Shown one piece after another: positions 10,036-19,904 of a DNA stretch of 28,793 nucleotides. A program made the translations under genes and the position numbers. Source of the DNA: Priapulus caudatus (lineage: Eukaryota; Priapulida; Priapulimorpha; Priapulimorphida; Priapulidae). The stretch is from NCBI RefSeq assembly GCF_000485595.1, contig NW_014577548.1:111313-140105 (forward strand). Reading direction: 5' to 3'. The notes beneath the pieces were generated by a model, which saw only the letters and a program-made list of their open reading frames with translations, did not search any database and was not told the DNA's origin. Each line of letters opens with the position of its first letter. The first letter of the stretch is position 1.

Positions 10036-10205
10036 TACTGCTGCGCTGGTACATGTAGGGTTCCTCCCCCTCCTCCCTCTGGCCCATGCTGCGTGGGCCC
10101 TGCTGCTGCTGCACTGGCACATTTAGGGTCCCTCCCCCTCCTCCCCGCGGCCCGTGCTGCTGCGTGGGCCTCGCTGCTGCTGCTGCGCTGGCACGCGGAG
10201 GGTAC
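10036..10205. repeat. GC-rich imperfect tandem repeat inside hAT element
   Basis: Two and a half degenerate units of roughly 65-75 bp: GCTGC runs, then GCGCTGGCACAT-like, TAGGGTCCCTCCCCCTCC, then GGCCCNTGCTGCGTGGGCC. It produces spurious alanine/glycine-rich ORFs in several frames. It lies on the 5' side of the transposase and could hold promoter sequence. Confidence 0.65.
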
Positions 10206-10395
10206 CACTCTGTCGCTTGCTTGCCTGGACCGAAAACCATGATTTGTTGGCACTGTCGATAGAGATGCCTGAATCACCCGCTGATTATTCTATAGCACTA
10301 CTTTTTTTTAATTGTCTAAGAGGCTTCACAGGTACCCCCTGTGGTGTTCGCTGGTACCCCCAGGGGGTAGTAGTACCCCCGGTTGGGAACCAGGG

Positions 10396-10403
10396 AACTA
10401 AAG
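10396..10403. repeat. hAT target-site duplication, right
   Basis: AACTAAAG, identical to 7828-7835. Confidence 0.9.
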
Positions 10404-10840
10404 AATAATAAAAAATAAAACCGTTTTAAAATAAAATAATTTTAAGTGATTAGGCTAAACCTTTGACGGTCATTTTTTTAAACTTTATTTTTCTCATTCT
10501 TTTCAACAGCACCTATGTACCCTTAAAATATGTTAATGAATTTAATTCTTTTTATTATTAATATTTATATACATTGTACTTATTATAAATATATTCCACT
10601 TAATAATTCATAGATCTTGTCATTTTTTACTAGCAGTGAAAACAAGTCAAGTGGGCGTTTTTACCCACGTTACCTTGTTTCGATGTATTTGTCACTAGAA
10701 ACAGGTTTTACTTAATATAATGTCAATATAATTGTAATTTGTCATGTATTTGCATTCATTGTATCCCCCGAACGAAGTTCGCGCCGCCGCCGTAGAGATT
10801 TCCTTGTGAACGCTCTACCAGCTGCAGTTCTTCTCGGATC
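10404..10840. other. AT-rich spacer, no gene seen
   Basis: Strongly AT-rich, with one short palindrome GTGGGCGTTTTTACCCAC at 10651-10668. Nothing else supported. Confidence 0.6.
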
Positions 10841-10844
10841 ATCT

Positions 10845-11360
10845 TCATATATTCGAATGAAGGTGCGTTATCGTAAAGCGAAGACACCTATCGTTTTTTG
10901 CGTGTGCGGCGGAGTCATCGTTGCCATGATGGTACAACATTTTTGTCGAAATATTCTAGGAACCTGTATACTTCTGCACTTTTTACCCGATTGTCATGAA
11001 AAATTTTGTTCATATTTGTGTATTAAAATTTTGGGTGTATTAAAAAATTAGAAAATCTTTAAAATTTAAATTAATAATTTTGTATTAAAAATCTTTGTAT
11101 TTAAATTTATATTAATTTTTATTGATTCGTCATCAAAGGTAACATATATACATTATATGATATTAGAAACATCGTTTATATCGCCCTGATGTGCAAATTC
11201 CATGACAATCGGGTAATAAACAGCACAAGTTACATGTTACTACAATATTTCCACAAAAATGTTGATTTACCATGGCCACTCTCGAAATAGACTGCCGCGC
11301 CCACACCGAAAATTTTTATTGATTGGCGCTTTTTCTGCTTTATCCATATAGCACTTCAGT
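10845..11360. mobile_element. Foldback/MITE-like inverted-repeat element
   Basis: 10923-11003 and 11198-11276 are imperfect reverse complements sharing blocks such as CAACATTTTTGT, GAAATATT and TTACCCGATTGTCATG. Similarity continues more weakly outward (GTGTGCGGC/GTGTGGGCGC, then AAAGC..GCGTTATCG/GCGCCAATC). The centre (11004-11197) is AT-rich and has no ORF. Flanking target duplications are not clear. Confidence 0.6.
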
Positions 11361-12614
11361 GGGGCCAAAATTCTTTAAGTTTGACATGCGCGATTGATCC
11401 GTGGTAAAAACTGTGGCTCCTCACCAGGTCACTGGTGGACCTTTGGACTTCACGCCTTTAGTCATTATTTCTCTTCCTTTCTCTTAGGACGGGATCAGCA
11501 CCTTATATTGACCTAGTACGCGACCAAACTTGGTATGCATTACAGCATCTTGGGGAGAAGGTCGCTGGTCGCATACCAAACCAGCAGCTGCCCTTGACCT
11601 TCTAGTGTTTTGACCCTTCACCGTCGACTTGGACGATTTCCTCTTCGCGCCGTCCTAGTGGTAACCAGTATTCCATATACTTGCCCACATCTGAGGCTCA
11701 CACAGTTGCTGTAACAAACCTTTGTGTCTTTTGTTTGACTTAGTTTAAGCGTTTACCTGGGCCTTTACTACGTCCTTACAGAGATATATCTATTCATATC
11801 TAGATCACGGGGGATACATGATAGTTGGCGACAACTGCTCTTTTTTTCGTTTTCTATGTGGTTAATCTATCTTGGTTTCTTCGTTACGAAATAGTTTGCC
11901 TAGCGATCATTTGATTTCGTTAAGAGAGAAATTATTACAGGTTTGCTAGAGTACATTAATAGAATTACATATTATTTAATGTGGCCCGATACCTAAGTGT
12001 TGCCATCAATAGAGTATTCCTCACTCATTGTAGAACTTTTATTATGTGAACCAGGTCATTCTGAAGAATCTGCGTGCTGCCAGGTTGTCGACGGCAATAT
12101 CAACATGTATGTCTTCTCTCTTTAAGTACCTAATTAGAATCCTTTGATTGTTTCTGGTTGATTTGAACAGAAGAGACATGTTAAGTTATATATTCATTAT
12201 GAGCATCAATGAGATTCACACGTCTACTTATAAATGACCAAAATATTACACTTTAGCTTAATTGTATTAGGGGCGTTGTGTCGAAGGTAGACCGTGCAAA
12301 CTCAGTCTCACGAGTGTTGGAAATAGCGCTATTCCCCATTCCATTAGACATGTTCGTAAATTTTTGAGCAGGTTCTTGCGTGATTTTGTGCTGGATTCTA
12401 CGCATAGTAAACCACATAGAAACCTTCGAATTAAGCCAGCATCTCTAATAATTATATTGAACGTTCATCATATGAGCTAGGATGCAATAAACACATAGGG
12501 ACACAATTGCACTCATAAGTTGCTGCCTGAATAAGCTCTTCCGTTATTGTGACCTATGCGGTAAATTACCACAATGCCTCTGTTTCATTGTACTTGCGTT
12601 TGGCTGATCATACC
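11361..12614. other. Unassigned spacer
   Basis: No ORF or repeat that I can name. One PBS-like TTGGCGACAACTG at 11824-11836 follows a sequence ending CCTTACA at 11773-11779. It could be the edge of a degraded LTR element, but nothing downstream supports this. Confidence 0.4.
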
Positions 12615-12629
12615 CTAGGCTCTAGCGTG

Positions 12630-12870
12630 TAAGTAAAAAAAATAAGTAATAAAAAAAAAAAAATCTACAAAAATAAATATCCGAAATAAAAATAAAAAAT
12701 AAAACCATAACAAATAAAAAAATAAAACATCAAAAAACAAAAAAAGAATAATAAATACTAAAAAATTAAAATTATTGGGGAAGAAAAGATACACCGAATA
12801 AAACAAAGGAAGGCGGAAAATTCTTAAAAAATAAAAAGAAAAAAAAAAAAAAGTCATAAATAACAAAAAA
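12630..12870. repeat. A-rich low-complexity tract
   Basis: About 240 bases dominated by AAAATAAA-like words on the plus strand. It gives a meaningless Phe/Leu-rich ORF on the minus strand. Confidence 0.9.
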
Positions 12871-13100
12871 AACGTCAGTTAAACAACTGTACTAGTATCA
12901 GTATCAGTTTCAGCTGCCGTTACCAACTTCAAATCAGGATAAATATTGTGAGATCGATCATTTTGACTTTTTCAAAATTCGCGCGTTTCAAACCTGCATA
13001 AATAAAACAGAGCACCTTACTCGTTATTTTGTTAATTTTACGTCGTCGAAGGCGACGTAACGCTGCTAGAGCCAGAATGTTATGGGTGCGAACATGGATA

Positions 13101-14574
13101 CACAGACGGCAGCAGTTCGGATTTCAGGCTTTCCGAGGCGAGTTCTTAGGACAAATCTTTCAGGCTGATTTTAGGAAGACCATTAAAGTGTTTTTAGGGC
13201 CTATTTTAGGGAATTGTTTAGGGATGAATCGAACCATTTTAGAATAAAATAAGTCACTTTTTACCTCTTCATTAATTTTTATCAACGTTTACTTACAGTA
13301 CAGGCTTCTATGTGGTATGTGTCCGCTTCTACCAGCTATTCCTATCTCAAGTCCTTCATGTTGCAGTGCAAATTTAGGCATGTCTTGTACTATACCTTTA
13401 CTGAAAGCTTAGGGATATCACTGTAGACTGAGAGTACACAATTACTTACTCTGCTATACAAACGATACCACTTAGATTACCATCCGATTCGCAGGGTCTC
13501 AAGGCCCTCTGGAACATGCAGAATGCGGAATGCCTTTCCCGCGGGTGATCAGTAACTAGTGGCGTATTCAGAAATTGATAAGGTGGCAAAATGTACCTTG
13601 GCTGCCCGCAGGCAGGCCGCTGTGCCGTAGGCATGCCAGCTGCCTAGCAGCGGTTAGGGCCATACCACCCAGGAATTAATTTTGAAATATTTTAAGCATT
13701 TTTTGCCTGCAATTGAGGCCATACTGTGGCCGCCAGGTATTTCTCATGTCTTGATAAGCACCTAATCTCAAACCTAGACTCAACCTCTACACCGCTTTGT
13801 CTAATTAGCAGACAAAACTATTGCGACACCTTTGCAGACAGCGCCTGTCTGATCTTAGGCTGCTTCCATTTACCGTAGACATGCCCAAATACAAAATGCC
13901 TGAAAAAAACAATGTGTTCAAAAAAGGAAAATGCGAACAATCAGTGCATCACTTTCTGGCTTATCCAATGCACTGAAATAATATATAACCTTATAGCGCT
14001 CGCAGAATGCGGAAATTTAGCTAGAAATCGTCAAGATTCTGCAGAATGAGGAATGGTTGGAGACCCTGCATTAGACATAATTACAACCAAAAGTTTCACT
14101 ACATCTCATACACCAATATTTTTTTTTTAGGAATTGTTTAATCAAAACTTTTAAGCCCTTTTTTAGGAATTGCCATACATTTTTAAAGTTTTTTTTAGAA
14201 TTTTAGGCGAGCTCAAAATTTTGAGGAATTTTTAGGACTTTTAGGGCCACTGGGAAAGCTGGATTTGGTATAAAGTCTTAATACAAAGAGCTTCCGGGAA
14301 GAAAGGACACTGAAAATTTTTTTAGAAGCGTTAATTCTACACGTTTTAACTGAGCCAAATAATTTGACAGACAGATGAACGGGTATACTAGAGAAGCGTC
14401 TCGTTCCGAAAGGAGATGTTGATCCGTAAGCTGCTTATATTTTGCGCCAGATCTTGCTGCTGGGAACGTCCTACGACAGCTTATGCAGCGCTGGCAGCTA
14501 TGGATCGTAGCGCCGAATGAATTGGCCGTACGCGTCATTGGTTATACATTAGTGCTGCACGCGAACAGTCCGCA
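13101..14574. mobile_element. Non-autonomous repeat element, copy B (indel-rich)
   Basis: Second copy of the 4538-5893 unit, same orientation, same end points, 1474 bp instead of 1356. Substitutions are few but one- to five-base insertions and deletions occur throughout (for example GTACATGCC in A versus GTAGGCATGCC in B). Flanks differ from copy A, so this is a dispersed copy, not part of a larger duplication. Confidence 0.8.
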
Positions 14575-14833
14575 CATTTTAGTGGGGACGGACCAGATGG
14601 GTAGTATTCATTTTTGTTGGATTGCGAACAGAAATGCTTCACTTGTTATAACAAGAGCCGTAGAGGTCTGGGCTTTTTCAAATTTCTTTGTGTTCAGGTC
14701 TGTATTGCCTTCTCGATTATAAACGTAAAATTTTCAGTGTGCGTAGCTACCACGAGGTTTGTTAGGCGCAGATATGCAGACACGCAGTTGCTTACACATC
14801 ATTGTTAGAGAACACGCCCCACTAACGCAGTTT

Positions 14834-14939
14834 GGAGGGTAGGGGCAGGGTGGGGGCGAGGGTGGGGAGCGTGGGGAAGGGGCGGGGGGGTGAGGGGGTG
14901 TGGGGAGGGCGGAAAGAGCTGAGGGTGGGGGGAGGGGCG
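14834..14939 (+). other. G-run-rich tract with quadruplex potential
   Basis: About 105 bases with more than a dozen runs of three or more G separated by one to five bases, interrupted once by GGAAAGAGCTGA. Many overlapping four-run combinations fit the usual G-quadruplex pattern. Confidence 0.8.
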
Positions 14940-15362
14940 CCTCTAATATAATAAGCAGTTCACTCCTTATCGTTAACAAGTCAACACAATCCATGTTTAA
15001 CCCCTCCTCGTTTGAGGGTCAAAAAAGTTATCAGACAACTTACTTCTTCACAATGTCAGTGGGGAATGCACATTGTCATGCGTCCCTTTCAATAAAGCCA
15101 TAAAAATCGGGTAGGTTCACGCTGAAACAAAAGTTTTTCAATCGCCCTCGTCAGACCATGTTCGCTTTGCAGAGAAATGTCTAAAATCTGCCCTGCTGTC
15201 CCTCAATTTCGGCAACAATGATAAATTTTTCCTACCATGATGCTATACACCGGACTATCACGAGCCGTAGGTCGAGCCGCTTTAGATTTGTGCCGCAATT
15301 CTGCATTTCCTCCCTATACCTTAATTAAGGAGTGCAATGTTCCCCCTTCTTTATACACTCTC

Positions 15363-15383
15363 TGACCTTATGACCTTTGACCC
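15363..15383 (-). promoter_or_regulatory. Three AGGTCA-type half-sites in direct repeat
   Basis: On the minus strand: GGGTCA, one base, AGGTCA, two bases, AGGTCA. This is a DR1 plus DR2 nuclear-receptor-type arrangement. No promoter or gene is visible nearby, and such strings also occur in dispersed repeats, so function is doubtful. Confidence 0.2.
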
Positions 15384-15690
15384 CAGCTTTCGACATTTCC
15401 CAACTCGTTTTCGCGATTACCCCCCATGTCCGAATATCGTTGCACCGTACGTCGACGCGGTTAAGATTTGTGCCCAACTGTTGACGGAGCGGACGCACGG
15501 ACGATCATTGCGATTCTACAGGAGCGCTGCAGTCTAACTAATGTTGCAGATTGCAGCCTAAAAAACATCAGATTTCTCTCCTTTTTCTCTCTACGAGCTG
15601 TGTTGAATGCGAGACATCCGACAAGACTGACGTAAAATTCTCGCGTTCGCCGAACCTTGCCCAGTAATGGAAATGGCTGCAGACAAAACT

Positions 15691-15873
15691 CTAATATATA
15701 GACTGGGACTCGCTCCCACCTCGATTACCATCGAGCTGCACTAAGCTAAGCGGTTGACGAACGTCCATGCTATAATATACTATTTGCTACTCATCAGACG
15801 ATTGCTACAAACACATACAATGCGTTGCACATACATACAGATCGGTTGGAGCGGAGTCCCAGTTCTATTATAG
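15691..15873. repeat. Short inverted-repeat element
   Basis: 15691-15717 and 15847-15873 are imperfect reverse complements (ACTGGGACTCNGCTCC core, with TATA-rich outer ends). 183 bp in all, MITE-sized, no ORF and no clear target duplication. Confidence 0.55.
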
Positions 15874-16540
15874 CGGTTTGTATGTATATGTTTAGGACTC
15901 TAGGCTATAGGCAGTATAAAAATAACCTGGTATATAAATATAATCTGGAAACATTCAGTGCTCATGCAGGTTATATTTCACCTTTCTGTATATACTATGC
16001 AGCCATTATGACATTTACTTGTAATAGTGGGCTTCAATGTACGGTCCCCAGTACACTTACTGTTACTAACCTTAGCTATATCAGTCTCATGGATCAGTTA
16101 TACAGCAAGCTGCCGTTACACATACAAACTATTGCCAAGCTTACAACTTTCCCGTCACTCATGCATACTTAAAGTAATACCGCGACAAGACTGTACTGTA
16201 CATCATTGAGTGTTTATGACTGTCGGCACTGCAAGCATGCAAGGCGCTTGCACTGCAAGATCTAGTTCGACTAGCATCAAGAGAACCGGATTGCATAGGT
16301 TAGTTTAATGACTAGGGTTTGTCAGTTGACGTATAGTTCACACAGCCTGGTCGGGGTGTGAGAATTCGACATTAACACGGCTACGCACAGCGGTCGCCGG
16401 TAATGTAAACAATTCTATAATCTTCGCATCTGCGCCTGGTTACCACATACTTAATTTATAGACGGTTAAGTCTGCGCCATACAAAATCTCGACTTTTCAT
16501 TCGTGTGTAATTGACTCGCGCCGCTTCCGATACCGAAAAA
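15874..16540. other. Unassigned spacer
   Basis: AT-rich at first, with no gene supported. CACACAGCCTGGTCGGGGTGTG at 16339-16360 resembles part of the imperfect repeat at 25272-25420. Confidence 0.4.
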
Positions 16541-17197
16541 ATGCCGGTTGCGGAACTCGTCCTTATTTATAACGAGGACTTCACCAACGACGTACAAATA
16601 AGAGAACTTTTCCTGGTATATAACATAGCACGCAAACGCCATGCTATCAATTGCCATGTGCATTTATATAGTATTGGATACCCGGGTCGACAGGTTTTCC
16701 ACACGCCAAACACTACTGAGTGTAGCGAGATATGCGCCGGAGTAAGGGTTGTGTCACCAAGTATTGAGCCGACCGAGGGTGCGTGTAGGTACCAGGCCAG
16801 GTCAATACTTATGCTAATAATCTCGGCGTCCGTCTTTGCGCGTCTATCCGCACGCTCATATGGTTACTACACTTCATCAACACAAACAAAAAAGAAGAAA
16901 GTGCCAAATGTCGTCTTTTATCACAGCAAAACAGAAGCGCGCCCGAGTCGCAAAAAACCTCTATCGAGCTCTCATTTCAACCAATCTCAAGCTTACATGG
17001 GTAGTGAAATCGGTCGTCCAATCGGCAGAACTGCTCAACTCAGCGAACTTGCTGCTTGCCTTATATATGTAAACCCGTTGAAGGTGATGGAATGGGAGCA
17101 GCGAAATCGTGTTAGAATGCCGCCAGGGCGGCGTTGGCGCGCTTCGCGCGGATATCCGGCTGCAGACTGTCTAGTACATGCAGATGTTGGGCCCTGA
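16541..17197 (+). CDS. Unrecognised 219-codon ORF
   Basis: The longest open frame outside recognisable transposon genes, taken from the ATG at 16541 (MPVAELVLIYNEDFTND); the frame is open a little further upstream. I recognise no family. It has a moderately hydrophobic patch (SILMLIISASVFARL, about residues 92-106), a basic stretch (TKKKKVP, near 115-121) that could be a nuclear signal by chance, and an Arg-rich C-terminal region. There are no cysteine/histidine fingers, catalytic motifs or repeats. No promoter, splice sites or poly(A) signal stand out. A chance ORF or a piece of an old element is at least as likely as a gene. Confidence 0.2.
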   Translation: MPVAELVLIYNEDFTNDVQIRELFLVYNIARKRHAINCHVHLYSIGYPGRQVFHTPNTTECSEICAGVRVVSPSIEPTEGACRYQARSILMLIISASVFARLSARSYGYYTSSTQTKKKKVPNVVFYHSKTEARPSRKKPLSSSHFNQSQAYMGSEIGRPIGRTAQLSELAACLIYVNPLKVMEWEQRNRVRMPPGRRWRASRGYPAADCLVHADVGP

Positions 17198-17470
17198 TAT
17201 AAAACTAGAGGATACAGTTATTAGAGATGCAATCAGTCCAGAAGATAGGATTTCAATAACTTTGACGCTGCCATTTTGTCGATAATGTGAATTTTGCTCG
17301 ATGCTGATTGGCCCGTGTAACCAGGTATTTCCGTTGAACACCACAGACACTACGGTCTGATTTTATCCGTGCGATTTTTATCGGTATATAGATATCAAAC
17401 CAGTTTGATATGCTCCGATCAGTAACGGGGAAAATCGCAGGACAATGAGACCACACACGCTCCGAATTCA
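17198..17470. other. Unassigned spacer
   Basis: No gene seen. A 9-bp inverted repeat ATATCAAAC/GTTTGATAT lies near 17392-17411. Confidence 0.4.
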
Positions 17471-17588
17471 GTGGAGTAGGCGAGGTATGGTCAGGCATAT
17501 TAGATAGTAGTATATACCAGGGTACGTTCCGGTATACCGAACCGTAACCAGGGTACGTTCCGGCAGTACCCTGGGGGACATAGACCCT
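17471..17588 (+). repeat. Half copy of the CAGGGTACGTTCCGG/ACCGAACCGTAACC element
   Basis: Matches 23020-23142 in the same orientation, sharing GTGGAGTAGGCGAGG, CATATTAGATA, TATACCGAACCGT and GACATAGACCCT. Only the right half of the 22823-23142 element is present here. Confidence 0.7.
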
Positions 17589-17596
17589 ATCAGCAT

Positions 17597-18770
17597 TAGT
17601 ATTATTGCCGATAATTACCCGTAAATGCCGGTCAAATGCTCATCTGCAACACACAAGTAGGCCTACACTGCACGCACGCCCTGTGCATAAACAACATGAA
17701 TAAGCAGTGCTTAAAATAAAAAAAATAACCCAGGCATCAAATTGGGTTGTCCGCAACAATTTCTGGTTGTCCCAAAAAAATATCCCCAAATCTCCTATTT
17801 TCAATCACATAATAATATGGTCAGAAAACACCCAAAAACAGTGGTATAGCCAGGATTTTTTAACAAGGGGGGCCAAAAACAGCAAACTGCGCAAAATAGT
17901 GGATGACTTAATATTTTAATGGCTCCTCCACCTCCCTCTCCACACCCTACGGCTCCTCTACCTTCTCTGCAATCTTTGCTTTGGGTGCTATGCGAAAAGG
18001 CGACATTTTTGTTCATTGTTCTCTGCTCCAAAGATATGTAATTGTTCAGTGGCAGATCTAGGATTCCAAGGAGGGGAGTGAAAACAAGCGGGGGGTATGG
18101 GGGTTCTCCCCCACAAAATTTTGAAAATGTAGATGGCAGGAGATGGTATTTGCGGCACTTTTGAGTACATGTACAGCCTTCATTCTGACTACGACAATTC
18201 TCTTTTTTTTAAACTTTCGGATCAACATGAATCCCCACTGTTGTTTGTTTTGCATGGGCAAAGCCATCAGAAAATTCAAAATAATAATGGAATAAAAATA
18301 CCAAAAAGTAGGGGTGAACTTGCTGGTTTGCTGGTTCCAAATAGACTTCACCTCTCATAAATCATAAAACCTGACATATACCAGTGTTGGAAATAGCAGC
18401 TGGTATGCGTCGCTTTCCCACACCATATATTAATGGCGGGCCGCCAGGCTATAAGTGCTCTTGAAGAACCCCTGAGAAAAACATAAATAAAGTGCGTTTT
18501 TCGTCACCTTTTTTACTTGGTTGTCTACCGGACAATGTCTCAGACTGGTTAGGTTGTCCGGCGCAAATTCTGGTTGTCTCGGACAACCGGACAACGCTTA
18601 TTTCGAGCACTGTGAATAAGAGAGTTCTCTTGAGTCTTATTCATGTTGTTTGTGCACAGGGCGTGCGTGCGGTGTACTTGTGTGTTGCAGATGAGCATCT
18701 GACCGGCATTTACGGGTAACTATCGAGTATCGGCACAAATAGGCGAAATAGTCTAATACTAATAGAGTAG
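17597..18770. mobile_element. TIR element of about 1.17 kb (TTACCCGTAAATGCCGGTCA ends)
   Basis: 17597-17716 and 18630-18770 are reverse complements in long blocks: ATTAGTATTA, TTACCCGTAAATGCCGGTCA, ATGCTCATCTGCAACACAC, GCACGCACGCCCTGTGCA and AACAACATGAATAAG. Inside each arm follow GTGCTNGAAATAA-like and GGTTGTCC motifs. The centre holds two GTGG..CCAGG/GGGGG short elements. No transposase is seen. Confidence 0.7.
17838..18130. repeat. Two short GTGG(C/T)..AGG..GGGG-type repeat fragments
   Basis: AGTGGTATAGCCAGGATTTT with GGGGGGCC near 17841-17872, and AGTGGCAGATCTAGGATTCC with a G-run/C-run hairpin and ACAAAATTTTGAAAATG near 18046-18128. Same style as 4956-5085. Confidence 0.5.
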
Positions 18771-19437
18771 ATACAATAATGTAACCCAAACCCAGGATAG
18801 GGTTACAACGTGTCGCTATGGTTTTCTGTGGAGGAAATTCAGGGAACCCCTGAGTGAATCACTCAGGGCAGTTTGCTGGTGCGTTTTCAGAGACTAGAAC
18901 TTCCAAACTGGGTTTATTCTCAACACGAACCTTTCTCCGCTATCTTGGAACTTACTATGTATCACAATACTCTGTATTAAACTAATATAACCTGTTACAA
19001 AAATTTGAAGTGACGAGCGGCGAATATACTGAGCGCCATTTCTGTTGACCTGTGACGTACTTCGGTTTGAAGAACGGATTCACCGACCAATCAGAGGGCG
19101 CTGCGTTTGCCGATCGCTATGCACATTGGGAATGTGTACGTCATAGGTCAACAGAAATGGCGCTCGAAATATCCGCCGCTCGTCACTTCGAATTTTTGTA
19201 ACAGGTTATATTAGTTTAATACAGAGTATTGTGATACATAGTAAGTTCCAAGATAGCGGAGAAAGGTTCGTGTTGAGAATAAACCCAGTTTGGAAGTTCT
19301 AGAATCTAGTCTCTGAAAACGCACCAGCAAACCGCCCTGAGTGATTCACTCAGGGGAATTCCCTGAATTTCCTCCACAGAAAACCATAGCGACGCGTTGT
19401 AACCCTATCCTGGGTTTGGGTTACATTATTGTATCTA
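18768..19437. mobile_element. Long palindrome / foldback element, ~295-bp arms
   Basis: Left arm 18768-19060 and right arm 19136-19437 are near-perfect reverse complements differing by scattered substitutions and a few small indels, around a 75-base non-palindromic spacer (19061-19135). Each arm also holds the inner palindrome CCCTGAGTGAATCACTCAGG. Arm tips are TAGATACAATAATGTAACCC and its complement. No ORF. The spacer and arm tips hold ACCAATCAGA, GCGCCATTT and TGACGTAC. Confidence 0.92.
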
Positions 19438-19450
19438 CTACTACTAGTAC

Positions 19451-19525
19451 TGTAGTAGTAGCTCTAGAACTATAGCCCTCCGCTCCGCCGCAGGGCTATA
19501 GAACATACTCAGTCCTCGCCAAAAG
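19451..19525 (+). repeat. Inverted terminal copy, left (partner near 24552-25030)
   Basis: GTAGTAGCTCTAGAACTATAG, then CCGCTCCGCCGCAGGGCTATAGAAC, then CAGTCCTCGCCAAAAG. Each block recurs inverted at 25030-24956 and 24565-24552. The two right-hand parts are split by an insertion. Confidence 0.75.
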
Positions 19526-19715
19526 CGTCGGACCGTCGGACAAAACCGGTGATTTTTGCACGAGTCCGACAAGAAATTTGGCTTTACCAGACCTTGTGTC
19601 AGGTAACATTACATCAACTAATTACGCAGAGGCTACGGGTACGCCAGTACCACACACTATGCCTAACTCTAATATCCCTGCCTATGGCCTATGCTTCTTA
19701 TATACGGCGTGTTTA

Positions 19716-19904
19716 CAGGGGCTCGAATTAACCGACGCCGACCGACGGCAATTGCTCGTCGGTGCCCGGGCTATCAATCGCCGTACTTGCCCCTGAAAAT
19801 CCAACCCAACCGACGGCAGTCACCTGCCTTGCCCCTGTTGTGAATTCGCCTGTCGGGCTGCCCTTAACCTACTGCCCTAGTTTCGTTTTTAGTGAGTCAA
19901 CATG
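19716..19904 (-). repeat. Dispersed repeat, copy 2 (CCGACGGCAATT family)
   Basis: Inverted copy of 4362-4537 with the same two ends (CAGGGGCTCGAATTAACC and GCCCTAGTTTCGTTTTTAGT). A few small differences; no ORF. Confidence 0.75.

Larger units (their letters stand above)
7836..10395 (-). mobile_element. hAT DNA transposon (BED-finger/SCAND3-ZBED-like)
   Basis: A 2560-bp element with ends CAGTGGTACCCAACC (left) and GGTTGGGAACCAGGG (right), flanked by identical 8-bp target duplications AACTAAAG at 7828-7835 and 10396-10403. hAT elements make 8-bp duplications and often have CAGTGGTTCCCAACC-like ends (family knowledge). The body carries a broken transposase on the minus strand. A GC-rich imperfect tandem repeat lies between the transposase start and the right end. 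Confidence 0.93.
14575..15690. other. Unassigned spacer with G-rich tract
   Basis: No supported gene. It contains the G-rich run at 14834-14939 and a TGACCT half-site cluster at 15363-15383. Confidence 0.45.

Noticed and set aside
9944-10277. Several Gly/Ala/Arg-rich ORFs on both strands
   Set aside because: All come from the GC-rich tandem repeat inside the hAT element, and composition keeps every frame open.
11700-11840. Possible solo LTR with TTGGCGACAACTG primer site
   Set aside because: No second LTR, polypurine tract or coding remnant nearby; the match is too short.
12615-12866. Phe/Leu-rich minus-strand ORF that looks membrane-like
   Set aside because: Translation of an A-rich low-complexity tract.
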